Source: Pseudomonas putida (GTDB taxonomy: Bacteria > Pseudomonadota > Gammaproteobacteria > Pseudomonadales > Pseudomonadaceae). From it: a stretch of 64,000 nt of DNA. This document shows, one piece after another, positions 1 through 8,312 of this stretch; within the stretch, counting starts at the first letter, position 1, and each line of letters opens with the position of its first letter. The notes under the pieces are model-generated. The model did no database searches. It was not told where the DNA came from and saw nothing but the letters and a program-made list of their open reading frames with translations. Location: positions 3,709,501 to 3,773,500 of the forward strand of contig NZ_CP029693.1 in assembly GCF_003228315.1 (NCBI RefSeq). Reading direction: 5' to 3'. A program made the translations under genes and the position numbers.

Positions 1-2
1 AA

Positions 3-1400
3 GCGGAAAATGTAAGCCGCACTACCTATCTGGAAGGACGACTCTCCCCTAAAGATACACTGCGCAGAAATTACCAATTGCTCAAAGCTGTTCTGGGCGG
101 CTACTGGTGTTACCTACACAATCAAGACCCGCAGAGTCGTAGCTCAGATCCAGTGCCTCGCAAGCTTGGTGAGTTGTTGGAAAAGCTTGAAGAACATTTT
201 CGTAGAATGTCGCCCCTTGATCGCACGCATCACCGCCTTGCTCTGGTTGTACATTTCATCAAGAAATCTTGGGCGCCCAGCCGAAAGGCTGGCCCGTACC
301 GCTTTTATAAGCAACGTCAGGAACTGGAGCTTACAACTAATGTGTTGCTCGAATGCCTCACTCGCTGGCCTCGCCTAAGAACCTGGGTGCGCGGTATAGA
401 CGCTGCCGCAAACGAACTGCACGCGCCTCCTGAGATATTTGCCAGTAGCTATCGCGTGTGCCAGCGGGCTGGTCTAACTCACCGCACCTATCATGCTGGT
501 GAGGACTTTGCACACCTTCTGAGTGGGCTGCGCACCATATATGACGCACTGGAGCTTCTCGATCTGCGCGACGGCGACCGCATAGGTCACGGCACTGCCA
601 TGGGCATCTCGCCCAGGCTGTGGCTGGAGCGTATGCCTGGTCAGTTAGTGGTCAAGAAAGGAGAATGGATGCTGGACTTGCTGGCCGCTTGGCGCCTGTT
701 GCGAACCGTGCCAAGCGCAGCGGCCACAACCGCGCGCGTGGCAGATGATTTGGCTAAATGCGCAGGCGAAGTGTTCCGCCGAGAAATGAGCTGTACCTCA
801 CTAGAGGCCGCAATGGAACTCCGGCACCTTAACATCCGCTTTGTGCAGGCTGCCCTAGAAACAGACTGGTCAGTTGGCATAACTCCGCTAAGTGACCTCT
901 GGCAGAGTGAAGCGCAAAGGGTTTTGGATGCGAAACGCAGCAGCCCTCAACACTTAAAACTGCTGTGGGAATGGCTCAGCGACCGAGATCTGTGGAGGCG
1001 CAGTGAGACACTGCAGAGCGTTGACGCTGCCTACTTCGATGAAGCCACTTACCTGTATCTCCAGCAGGCATTGATGCATGAAGTCGCTCACCGCAACGTG
1101 ATCATCGAGACACTGCCATCAAGTAATGTGCGCATCAGTCAGTACAATAGCTTCAGCGAGCATCACTCCCTACGCTGGATGCGCGCGCCGGGATTTGTAC
1201 AAGAAGGAGATCCAGAAATTATGGTTTCTCTCGGTTCGGACGATCCAGGCATTTTTGCGGGGGATTTAAACGGAGAGTTTTACCAGTTGTATGGAGTTCT
1301 TCGCAATCAAGGCATAAGCGACCACGCGGCGCTGGCGCTTCTAGCCCCAATCAACGAACGTGGCCGGGCGTATCGGTTCCATGACCCATTTCTAGGCTAA
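3..1400 (+). CDS. rdrB: RdrB-like adenosine deaminase of a RADAR defence system, 5' truncated by window edge
   Basis: The reading frame is open from the left edge, so this is the C-terminal ~465 residues of a longer protein. It carries the adenosine deaminase signature set in order: HAGED (nt 492-506), RIGHG (about nt 574-588) and a S-x-x-S-D-D-P-G-I-F motif (about nt 1229-1258), which in adenosine deaminase supply zinc and catalytic residues. A large helical insertion lies between the second and third motif, unlike housekeeping Add (about 330 residues in total). That size and the insertion fit RdrB, the deaminase partner of the RdrA ATPase in RADAR, which acts on adenine nucleotides or RNA during phage infection. 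RdrA would be expected upstream, outside the window. Base composition is less GC-rich than the core genes to the right, as expected for island DNA. It could be another deaminase-based defence protein; the deaminase fold is secure, RADAR membership is inference. Confidence 0.72.
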   Translation, partial: AENVSRTTYLEGRLSPKDTLRRNYQLLKAVLGGYWCYLHNQDPQSRSSDPVPRKLGELLEKLEEHFRRMSPLDRTHHRLALVVHFIKKSWAPSRKAGPYRFYKQRQELELTTNVLLECLTRWPRLRTWVRGIDAAANELHAPPEIFASSYRVCQRAGLTHRTYHAGEDFAHLLSGLRTIYDALELLDLRDGDRIGHGTAMGISPRLWLERMPGQLVVKKGEWMLDLLAAWRLLRTVPSAAATTARVADDLAKCAGEVFRREMSCTSLEAAMELRHLNIRFVQAALETDWSVGITPLSDLWQSEAQRVLDAKRSSPQHLKLLWEWLSDRDLWRRSETLQSVDAAYFDEATYLYLQQALMHEVAHRNVIIETLPSSNVRISQYNSFSEHHSLRWMRAPGFVQEGDPEIMVSLGSDDPGIFAGDLNGEFYQLYGVLRNQGISDHAALALLAPINERGRAYRFHDPFLG

Positions 1401-1621
1401 GGATTGGCCACAGGTATAAGGCTGCTTCTTCCTGTCAGTCAACAGTATGAGGCGGCTGGAACCTGGCCGCTTCGCGGTACAAAAAACAGTGCTCTGACGG
1501 TACAGTGTCCAGTTTTTACAAGTTTCGCTCAATTACACTTAAACCCACCGACGACAGTACTTTCAGCTAACTTTGCCTGCAGCTATACACGATTTCACTA
1601 GGCTTGCAGCGTTTCTAGGCA
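1401..1621. other. Intergenic tail of the island, no gene seen
   Basis: About 220 bases between the deaminase stop and the tRNA fragment. A short open frame exists at 1404-1601 but it has no convincing start site or recognisable motif, so I do not call it. The segment is probably the spacer between the last island gene and the attachment site. Confidence 0.4.
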
Positions 1622-1667
1622 ACTCATAATCCTTTGGTCCACGGTTCAAGTCCGTGTGGGCCCACCA
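1622..1667 (+). other. 3' fragment of tRNA-Met (probable attachment site of an integrated island)
   Basis: The segment begins in the anticodon loop (CTCATAA, anticodon CAT at 1625-1627) and continues through the T arm (CACGG / TTCAAGT / CCGTG) to the acceptor strand and an encoded CCA. The 5' half of a tRNA (acceptor strand, D arm) is absent upstream; sequence before about 1622 does not pair with the 3' half. This is the arrangement left when a tyrosine-recombinase element integrates in a tRNA gene: the intact gene sits at the far end of the island and a 3' copy marks the other end. Confidence 0.8.
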
Positions 1668-1673
1668 AACAAG

Positions 1674-1698
1674 AAAGCCGCGCAATGCGCGGCTTTTT
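1674..1698 (+). terminator. Rho-independent terminator of the former tRNA gene
   Basis: Stem AGCCGCGC / GCGCGGCT with a three-base loop followed by five T. It lies six bases after the tRNA CCA and would have terminated the original tRNA transcript. Confidence 0.8.
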
Positions 1699-1711
1699 CG
1701 TGTCTGGTCGG

Positions 1712-1807
1712 GTAGGAGCGAGCTTGCTCGCGAAAAACCGGAGTGCACCGCCGGGTATCTGGTTTACGCGTTATCGTTCAAGACCTTCGCGAGCTCGCTC
1801 CTACAGG
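1712..1807. repeat. REP pair (BIME)
   Basis: Inverted pair of the GTAGGAGCGAGC-TTGCTCGCG type. The right-hand copy overlaps the 3' end of the neighbouring peptidase gene and encodes its last residues. The internal spacer resembles that of the REP pair at 21058-21160. Confidence 0.9.
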
Positions 1808-2419
1808 GCTCATCCGCTCCAGCACTTCCCGCGTTAACACCACTTCGTAGGTATCCGCCGATCTGCCCCACTGCTCCACAAGGGCCATGCGTTCTACCAA
1901 TGCCTTCCCGAGGTCGGTAATGGTCTCGGCCAGCGCTTCGACGATCTCTTGGGTTCGCAACCATAGCCGATCATTGATCGCCTTAAGCTCGGCCGTGATG
2001 CTGTCGCACGCCGCCGGATCCGTATCGGGATAGGTCAAGTTGCGCAGCAGTTGCCGCAATTCCCGGATCTTTGCGTCATCCCGCTCCGCGCCAAACGCAC
2101 CATTAAGGATGGCGACCGCTTTGGTTTTATCGACACGTTTTTCCCGTGTCTGCGCTGAAGGCAACGTCTGCGCCATGGCACCTGCGAAGAGGACCATCAT
2201 CCTGGCTTCCAGGTATTGCTTCATGGCTTCCATCGAAGAGATTGGCCGCACCAGGCTGATAGTTGCGCCCCCCTTGTGCCTCAGATCCCTGGTCACTGTC
2301 AGGGTCACGCCCCCCGTTTCAAAACCCAGCGCCCGCGCCACAACGTAGTGCCCCATTTCGTGCTGGGCAATCTGCAAGGCATGGTCCCGTACAGCGGGAG
2401 GCATCTTCTTGGTTTCCAT
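1778..2419 (-). CDS. FtsH-like M41 metallopeptidase domain protein without ATPase
   Basis: A 213-residue protein with a zinc-protease motif HEMGH about 20 residues from the start, in the context QIAQHEMGHYVVARALGF, which matches the M41 (FtsH) peptidase domain. There is no AAA+ ATPase domain and no obvious membrane segment, so it is a stand-alone M41-like peptidase. The start is taken at the ATG at 2419, which has GGAGAG eight bases upstream; an upstream ATG at 2491 lies inside a terminator hairpin and is unlikely. The last nine codons (PVGASSRRS) are read from a REP element, so the C-terminus has probably been replaced by REP insertion. Substrate unknown. It stands alone, between the dehydrogenase terminator and the tRNA fragment. 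Confidence 0.75.
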   Translation of the reverse strand: METKKMPPAVRDHALQIAQHEMGHYVVARALGFETGGVTLTVTRDLRHKGGATISLVRPISSMEAMKQYLEARMMVLFAGAMAQTLPSAQTREKRVDKTKAVAILNGAFGAERDDAKIRELRQLLRNLTYPDTDPAACDSITAELKAINDRLWLRTQEIVEALAETITDLGKALVERMALVEQWGRSADTYEVVLTREVLERMSPVGASSRRS

Positions 2420-2476
2420 CGCGCCGGCTCTCCATTCGACTACGAGTGACTGTAGCTCTGCAGAATTCTCACACAT

Positions 2477-2506
2477 AAAAAAGCCGCGCAATCGCGCGGC
2501 TTTTTC
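2477..2506 (-). terminator. Terminator downstream of the PQQ dehydrogenase gene
   Basis: Stem AAGCCGCG / CGCGGCTT flanked by an A run and a T run, so it can act in both directions. On the minus strand it lies just after the dehydrogenase stop and before the peptidase gene. Confidence 0.85.
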
Positions 2507-2524
2507 TTACCTGCATTTCAGCCC

Positions 2525-4879
2525 TTACTTGGGCAATGCGTAGGCAATCACATAATCCCCACGATCCGTCGACTGGCGCGCGCCGCCCACCGTCAGCAGG
2601 ATGTACTGCTTGCCGGTTTTCGGCGAAACGTAGGTCATCGGCCCCGATTGGCTGCCTACCGGCAGACGCGACTTCCAGATCTCGTTGCCGTTGCCGGTAT
2701 CGAAGGCGCGCAGGTAGAAGTCCTGGGTGCCGGCGAAGAACAGCAGGCCCGACTGGGTGGCCAGCGATGCGCCGAGGGTCGGCATGCCGATCGGGATCGG
2801 CAGGTGCATGCGGATGCCTAGCGGACCGGTGTCCTGCACGGTGCCGACCGGGACTTGCCACATCAGTTTGTGGGTCTTGAGGTCGATGGCGGACATGGTG
2901 CCGAACGGTGGTTTCTGGCACGGAATGCCAACCGCCGAAAGGAAGCGTTCGCGCATGGCGCCGAACGGCGTGCCTTCCTGCGGTACCACACCCATTTCGA
3001 TACCACTGGCCCCGGCGCCGATCTTGTTGCGCGGAATCATGTAGTTGGCCAGGCCCAGGCGCATGTCGTTGACGAACATGTAGTTGCTGTTCGGATCAAC
3101 CGAGACACTGCCCCAGTTCATGCCACCCAAAGATCCCGGAAATTGCAGCGCGCGATCCATGCCCGGCGGAGTGTAGACACCCTCGTGGCGCATGCCTTTG
3201 AACTGGATGCGGCACATCAACTGGTCGAACGGTGTGGCACCCCACATGTCGGATTCGGTCAGGGTTTTATTGCCGATGGACGGCATGTCTACCGAGAACG
3301 GCTGGGTCGGCGAGTAGCGCTCGCCAGGCACATGGCCTTGCGGCACCGGACGCTCTTCAACCCGCGCGATCGGCACGCCGGTTTCGCGGTTGAGCAGGAA
3401 GATCTCGCCCTGTTTGGTGACTTGCGCCAGCGCAGGTTGCATCCCGCCCTTGTCGTCCGGCACGTCGTACAGCAGCGGCTGCGCCGGCAAGTCGAAGTCC
3501 CACAGGTCGTGGTGCGTGGTCTGGAAATGCCAGCGCACTTGACCGGTCTTCACATCCAGGGCGACGACCGACGAGTTCCACTTGTCATCGAACTCCGTGC
3601 GCTGACCGCCGAAGAAATCCGGGGTGGCGTTGCCGGTCGGCAGATAGACCAGGCCGAGTTTGGCGTCGTAGGACATCGCCGACCACACGTTTGGCGTGCC
3701 CCGGGTGTAAGTCTCACCGGCTGGTGGGCGTTTGGTGGTGTTCGGATTACCCGGATCCCACGCCCAGACCAGTTCGCCGCTGCGCACGTCGTAGGCACGC
3801 ACCACGCCTGGCGGTTCGCCGGTGGAGTAGTTATCGGCCACGCGCCCGCCAACGATCACCACGTCGCCAGCGACCAACGGGGTCGAGGTCTGCTGGTAGT
3901 AACCTGGCTTAACTTCGCCCATGTCCGTGGTCAGATCGACGGTGCCCTGGTTGCCGAAGTCTTCACACGGCTTGCCGGTTTCGGCATTGATGGCGATCAG
4001 GCGCGCATCGCCTGTCGGCAGAAACAGACGTTTCGCACAGGCTGTTGGCTGATTGTCCGAAGTCACCGGAGTCTCGGAGTAGCCCAGGCCACGGCAGCGC
4101 TGCCAGTTGGGCGCGGTGCCTTGGGGATCGAACTTCCATCGCTGGACGCCGGTGTCGGCATCGAGGGCGAAGACTTTGCCGTAGGCGGTGCAGGTGTAGA
4201 CCGTATCGCCGATTTGCAGCGGGGTGTTCTGGTCTTCGGCACCAGCGCCGGTGCTTTGCGGGATATCGCCGGTGTGGAAGGTCCAGGCGACCTGCAATTT
4301 GTCGATGTTGCCTTTGTTGATCTGGTCCAGTGCGGCAAAGCGATTGCCGGCGGTGGTGTTGCCCCAATGCGCCCAGTCCTTCTGCTCGGTACCGGGAGTC
4401 ACCGGTGTGACCGCGGGTTCGCTGGAGGCCTTGACCACGTGGGTCGGCACGAACATGTAGGCCATCGTGGCGACGACGCCGACGCCAAGAACGCCAGCCA
4501 GACCATAGGCGCCGCGCCCCGCCGTCGCGCCGGATGCGCGTACCAGCGTCGGGTAGACCAACGCGACCACCAGGCCGATGACGGCAAACGTCAGTACACG
4601 CGAAACCAGCGGCCAATATTCCAGGCCGGCATCCCACACGGCCCAGATCGCCGTCAGGACCAACGCCAGGCCGTACAGCCAAGCACCCAGCGGTTTACGG
4701 CGCGCGATCAGCGCTCCGGAGGCCAGCATCGCCAGGCCCATCAACAGGAAATACCAGCTGCCGCCCAGGGTGATCAGGTAACCACCACCGCCAGCAAGGC
4801 CCAGCCCGATCAACGCGATCAGGACACCCAGCCCCGCCAGCAACCATTTGCTGCCGGCGGCAGCCCCAGAATTGTTCAT
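2525..4879 (-). CDS. gcd: Membrane-bound PQQ-dependent glucose (or quinate/shikimate) dehydrogenase
   Basis: About 784 residues. The N-terminal ~140 residues hold five hydrophobic segments, as in the membrane anchor of quinoprotein glucose dehydrogenase, followed by a periplasmic eight-bladed propeller beginning with WAHWGNTTAGNRF. Motifs shared with E. coli Gcd include HHDLWDFDLPAQP, SWAP-like NVWSAMSYDAKLGLVYLP and MWGATPFDQL. The enzyme would oxidise aldoses in the periplasm to lactone and pass electrons to ubiquinone, needing PQQ and a divalent ion. Family members acting on quinate or shikimate cannot be excluded. Start is uncertain: the frame opens with TTG at 4906, an ATG lies at 4897, and the ATG at 4879 has GGGGAT ten bases upstream. 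The gene sits next to the PQQ synthesis genes, which supports cofactor coupling. Confidence 0.88.
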   Translation of the reverse strand: MNNSGAAAGSKWLLAGLGVLIALIGLGLAGGGGYLITLGGSWYFLLMGLAMLASGALIARRKPLGAWLYGLALVLTAIWAVWDAGLEYWPLVSRVLTFAVIGLVVALVYPTLVRASGATAGRGAYGLAGVLGVGVVATMAYMFVPTHVVKASSEPAVTPVTPGTEQKDWAHWGNTTAGNRFAALDQINKGNIDKLQVAWTFHTGDIPQSTGAGAEDQNTPLQIGDTVYTCTAYGKVFALDADTGVQRWKFDPQGTAPNWQRCRGLGYSETPVTSDNQPTACAKRLFLPTGDARLIAINAETGKPCEDFGNQGTVDLTTDMGEVKPGYYQQTSTPLVAGDVVIVGGRVADNYSTGEPPGVVRAYDVRSGELVWAWDPGNPNTTKRPPAGETYTRGTPNVWSAMSYDAKLGLVYLPTGNATPDFFGGQRTEFDDKWNSSVVALDVKTGQVRWHFQTTHHDLWDFDLPAQPLLYDVPDDKGGMQPALAQVTKQGEIFLLNRETGVPIARVEERPVPQGHVPGERYSPTQPFSVDMPSIGNKTLTESDMWGATPFDQLMCRIQFKGMRHEGVYTPPGMDRALQFPGSLGGMNWGSVSVDPNSNYMFVNDMRLGLANYMIPRNKIGAGASGIEMGVVPQEGTPFGAMRERFLSAVGIPCQKPPFGTMSAIDLKTHKLMWQVPVGTVQDTGPLGIRMHLPIPIGMPTLGASLATQSGLLFFAGTQDFYLRAFDTGNGNEIWKSRLPVGSQSGPMTYVSPKTGKQYILLTVGGARQSTDRGDYVIAYALPK

Positions 4880-5055
4880 GTCGGAATTTATCCCCATTTG
4901 TGACAAGCAAGGAATAATGTACTACCTAGTTACTTATGGCAAATTGTCGCAGCCGAAAATGGCATGAACGGTCGTGAATTCAGATGAAGCATCCGTTGCG
5001 CGGGCTGTGCCTGTAACATGCTCCTCCACCGATCCGTGCCGCTGGAGACGCCCCT

Positions 5056-5517
5056 TTGCCTGACACTCGCTCGCCCGTTCTCGACGAAATCGACCGCCAG
5101 TTGATCGCCGCCCTGCAGATCAACGCCCGTGAAAGCGTGGCCATGCTCGCCCGGCAACTGGGCATTGCCCGTACCACCGTGACCTCGCGTCTGGCGCGGC
5201 TGGAGAAAGCCAAAGTGATCACCGGCTACGGCGTACGCCTGGGTCAGCGAGTGGTGGATGGCGGATTGCAGGCGTATGTGGGGATCACTGTGCAGCCACG
5301 CTCCGGCAAGGAGGTGTTGCGGCGGTTGAGCGCCATGGCCCAGGTGCAGCAGTTGTGTGCGGTCAGTGGCGAATTTGATTATGTGGCGTGGTTGCGCACG
5401 GACTCGCCGGAACAGCTGGACCAGTTGCTGGATCAGATTGGCAGTGTGGATGGGGTGGAGAAGACCACCACCTCAATCATCCTCAGCAGCAAGATCGATC
5501 GCGGGCAGCCGGTTTGA
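5056..5517 (+). CDS. AsnC/Lrp-family transcriptional regulator
   Basis: 153 residues. The N-terminal winged helix (LDEIDRQLIAALQINARESVAMLARQLG, then RTTVTSRLARLEK) is followed by an Lrp-type ligand domain (ITVQPRSGKEVLRRL, SGEFDYVAWL). TTG start at 5056 has GGAG eight bases upstream. The next genes on the same strand are lysine monooxygenase and 5-aminovaleramidase, and the same order occurs in P. putida as I remember it, so it is a candidate lysine-responsive regulator of that pathway. Direct regulation is inference. Confidence 0.88.
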   Translation: MPDTRSPVLDEIDRQLIAALQINARESVAMLARQLGIARTTVTSRLARLEKAKVITGYGVRLGQRVVDGGLQAYVGITVQPRSGKEVLRRLSAMAQVQQLCAVSGEFDYVAWLRTDSPEQLDQLLDQIGSVDGVEKTTTSIILSSKIDRGQPV

Positions 5518-5525
5518 ACACAGCC

Positions 5526-5617
5526 CCTGTGGGAGCGAGCCTGCTCGCGATTGCGGTACCCCAGTCATAACCATGCAAACTGACACTCCCTCTTCGCGAG
5601 CAGGCTCGCTCCCACAA
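5526..5617. repeat. REP pair
   Basis: Inverted copies of CCTGTGGGAGCGAGCCTGCTCGCG between the AsnC regulator and davB. No gene in this gap. Confidence 0.9.
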
Positions 5618-5784
5618 AGAGCATCATTGCCATTTTGAATAGCTAACTCGTCACATTGATCGATATAACTGCAAAACGACGACACTTTGCGTCTTATTAA
5701 CGTATTCCACGCTCTCTAGAATGGCTCGCATCTTTTCCTATACTCAGACGCGCCCCCCGCGTCTGGATGCCAGTAAGGTCAGCC

Positions 5785-7467
5785 ATGAACAAGAACAATC
5801 GCCACCCTGCAGACGGTAAAAAACCAGTCACCATTTTCGGCCCGGACTTCCCTTTCGCTTTCGACGACTGGATCGAACACCCGGCCGGCCTGGGCAGCAT
5901 TCCCGAGCACCATCACGGTGCCGAAGTGGCGATTGTCGGTGCCGGTATCGCGGGCCTCGTGGCTGCTTACGAACTGATGAAACTCGGCCTCAAGCCCGTC
6001 GTTTACGAAGCCTCGAAACTGGGCGGGCGCCTGCGCTCCCAAACATTCAATGGCACTGACGGCATCGTCGCCGAGCTGGGCGGCATGCGTTTTCCGGTGT
6101 CCTCCACCGCGTTCTATCACTATGTCGACAAGCTGGGCCTTGAGACCAAGCCCTTCCCCAACCCGCTGACGCCTGCCTCTGGAAGTACCGTCATCGACCT
6201 GGAAGGCCAGACCCACTACGCACAAAAACTGGCGGATCTTCCTGCACTGTTCCAGGAAGTGGCTGACGCCTGGACCGATGCGCTGGAAGACGGCTCGCGC
6301 TTCGGCGAGATCCAGCAAGCCATCCGTGATCGCGACGTACCGCGCCTCAAGGAGCTGTGGAACACCCTCGTGCCACTGTGGGACGACCGCACCTTCTATG
6401 ACTTCGTCGCCACGTCCAAAGCCTTCGCCAAACTGTCGTTCCATCACCGCGAAGTGTTCGGTCAGGTCGGCTTCGGCACCGGTGGCTGGGACTCGGACTT
6501 CCCCAACTCGATGCTGGAAATCTTCCGTGTGGTGATGACCAACTGCGATGATCACCAACACCTGGTGGTCGGCGGTGTGGAACAGGTGCCACAAGGCATC
6601 TGGCGTCATGTGCCGGAGCGTTGCGTGCATTGGCCGCAGGGCACCAGCCTCAAGTCGCTGCACCGGGGCGCCCCACGCTCCGGCGTGAAAAAAATCGCCC
6701 ACGCGCCGGGCGGGCGTTTTGCGGTCACCGACAACAACGGCGACACCCGCGAATACGCCGCCGTGCTGACCACCTGCCAGAGCTGGCTGCTGACCACCCA
6801 GATCGAGTGCGAAGAAACCCTGTTCTCGCAAAAGATGTGGATGGCCCTGGACCGCACTCGCTACATGCAGTCGTCGAAAACCTTTGTGATGGTCGACCGC
6901 CCGTTCTGGAAGGACAAGGACCCGGAAACCGGCCGCGACCTGATGAGCATGACCCTCACCGATCGCCTGACCCGCGGTACCTACCTGTTCGACAACGGCG
7001 ACGACAAGCCCGGGGTGATCTGCCTGTCCTACTCGTGGATGAGTGACGCGCTGAAGATGTTGCCGCATCCTGTGGAGAAACGCGTGAAGCTGGCGCTGGA
7101 CGCGTTGAAGAAGATCTACCCGAAAGTCGATATCGCCGCGCGAATCATCGGCGATCCGATCACCGTGTCCTGGGAAGCCGACCCGCACTTCCTCGGCGCC
7201 TTCAAGGGCGCGCTGCCTGGTCACTATCGCTACAACCAGCGCATGTACGCGCATTTCATGCAGGACGACATGCCGCCGGAACAGCGCGGGATTTTCATCG
7301 CCGGCGACGATGTCTCGTGGACGCCGGCCTGGGTCGAAGGCGCGGTGCAGACCTCGCTCAATGCGGTGTGGGGCATCATGAAACACTTCGGCGGCGCCAC
7401 ACATAAAGAGAACCCGGGCCCGGGTGATGTGTTCAAAGACATAGGCCCTATCGCCCTGCCCGAGTAA
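5785..7467 (+). CDS. davB: L-lysine 2-monooxygenase (FAD amine oxidase family)
   Basis: 560 residues, the length of P. putida DavB, which it resembles along its whole length as far as I can recall. The FAD-binding dinucleotide motif VAIVGAGIAGLVAAYEL lies near residue 46 and is followed by YEASKLGGRLRS; a C-terminal flavin-contact segment GIFIAGDDVSWTPAWVEGA is intact. The enzyme decarboxylates and oxygenates L-lysine to 5-aminovaleramide, first step of the aminovalerate route of lysine breakdown. The ATG at 5785 is preferred (AAGGT five bases upstream) over an ATG at 5767 without a site. davA follows 12 bases later. Confidence 0.93.
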   Translation: MNKNNRHPADGKKPVTIFGPDFPFAFDDWIEHPAGLGSIPEHHHGAEVAIVGAGIAGLVAAYELMKLGLKPVVYEASKLGGRLRSQTFNGTDGIVAELGGMRFPVSSTAFYHYVDKLGLETKPFPNPLTPASGSTVIDLEGQTHYAQKLADLPALFQEVADAWTDALEDGSRFGEIQQAIRDRDVPRLKELWNTLVPLWDDRTFYDFVATSKAFAKLSFHHREVFGQVGFGTGGWDSDFPNSMLEIFRVVMTNCDDHQHLVVGGVEQVPQGIWRHVPERCVHWPQGTSLKSLHRGAPRSGVKKIAHAPGGRFAVTDNNGDTREYAAVLTTCQSWLLTTQIECEETLFSQKMWMALDRTRYMQSSKTFVMVDRPFWKDKDPETGRDLMSMTLTDRLTRGTYLFDNGDDKPGVICLSYSWMSDALKMLPHPVEKRVKLALDALKKIYPKVDIAARIIGDPITVSWEADPHFLGAFKGALPGHYRYNQRMYAHFMQDDMPPEQRGIFIAGDDVSWTPAWVEGAVQTSLNAVWGIMKHFGGATHKENPGPGDVFKDIGPIALPE

Positions 7468-7479
7468 GAGGAATCCCCG

Positions 7480-8274
7480 ATGCGCGTAGCCCTTTACCAA
7501 TGTCCACCGCTGCCTCTGGACGTCGCCGGCAATCTGCAACGCCTGCAACAGTTGGCGCAGGAAGCCAAAGGCGCCGATTTGCTGGTGCTGCCGGAGATGT
7601 TCCTGACCGGCTACAACATCGGCCTGGACGCCGTCAGCGTACTGGCGGAAGTGCACAACGGTGAATCGGCGCAACAGGTGGCGCGCATTGCCCGGTCCGC
7701 CGGGATCGCCATCCTGTATGGCTATCCCGAACGCACCGAAGACGGTCAGATCTACAACGCCGTGCAGTTGATCGACGCCCAGGGTGAGCGCGTCTGCAAT
7801 TACCGCAAGACGCACTTGTTCGGCGACCTCGACCGCTCGATGTTCAGCCCTGGTACCAACGAGTTTCCAGTGGTCGAACTCAACGGCTGGAAGCTCGGCT
7901 TCCTGATCTGCTACGACCTGGAATTCCCGGAAAACGCCCGGCGCCTGGCCATCGAAGGCGCCGAGCTGATCCTGGTGCCGACGGCGAACATGATTCCCTT
8001 TGATTTCATCGCCGACGTCACCGTGCGTTCCCGTGCCTTCGAAAACCAGTGTTACGTGGCCTATGCCAATTACTGCGGACAGGAAGGCGATATCCAGTAT
8101 TGCGGCCAGAGCAGCATCGCCGCGCCGGACGGCAGCCGTATCGCCCAGGCCGGTCTCGATGAAGCCTTGATTGTCGGTGAGTTGGACCGTCAACTGATGG
8201 ACAAATCCCGCAGCGCCAATCGTTACCTGATCGACCGCCGCCCCGAGCTTTACGCCGCGCTGAACAAGCGCTAA
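7480..8274 (+). CDS. davA: 5-aminovaleramide amidohydrolase, nitrilase superfamily
   Basis: 264 residues, the family length. The Glu-Lys-Cys triad of the nitrilase superfamily is visible: E in VLPEMFLTGYN, K in NYRKTHLFG, C in FLICYDLEFPE. It hydrolyses 5-aminovaleramide, the product of DavB, to 5-aminovalerate and ammonia in the cytoplasm. GAGGAAT precedes the ATG, and the 12-base gap from davB points to one transcript. pqqF starts 38 bases downstream, so lysine and PQQ genes may be partly co-transcribed. Confidence 0.93.
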   Translation: MRVALYQCPPLPLDVAGNLQRLQQLAQEAKGADLLVLPEMFLTGYNIGLDAVSVLAEVHNGESAQQVARIARSAGIAILYGYPERTEDGQIYNAVQLIDAQGERVCNYRKTHLFGDLDRSMFSPGTNEFPVVELNGWKLGFLICYDLEFPENARRLAIEGAELILVPTANMIPFDFIADVTVRSRAFENQCYVAYANYCGQEGDIQYCGQSSIAAPDGSRIAQAGLDEALIVGELDRQLMDKSRSANRYLIDRRPELYAALNKR

Positions 8275-8312
8275 TCCGCTAGCATTGGCACTTCACTGTT
8301 CTGGAAGTGCCC

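Noticed and set aside
1600..1668. Complete tRNA-Met gene
   Set aside because: Only the 3' part from the anticodon loop is present; the upstream bases cannot form the acceptor, D and anticodon 5' strands.
1563..1748. 61-codon minus-strand frame across the tRNA fragment
   Set aside because: Its translation (TDLNRGPKDYE) is the well-known false peptide obtained by reading a tRNA gene backwards.
2420..2491. Upstream start (ATG at 2491) for the M41-like peptidase
   Set aside because: That ATG is in the terminator hairpin of the preceding gene and lacks a ribosome binding site, while the ATG at 2419 has a good one.
2855..4903. 682-codon open frame on the plus strand opposite the PQQ dehydrogenase gene
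   Set aside because: The opposite strand encodes a full family protein with intact motifs. The antisense frame is open only because of high GC at third codon positions and has no recognisable domain.
5779..8193. 804-codon open frame antisense to davB and davA
   Set aside because: It spans two well-supported genes and translates to a histidine/glycine/arginine-rich composition typical of antisense frames in GC-rich DNA.
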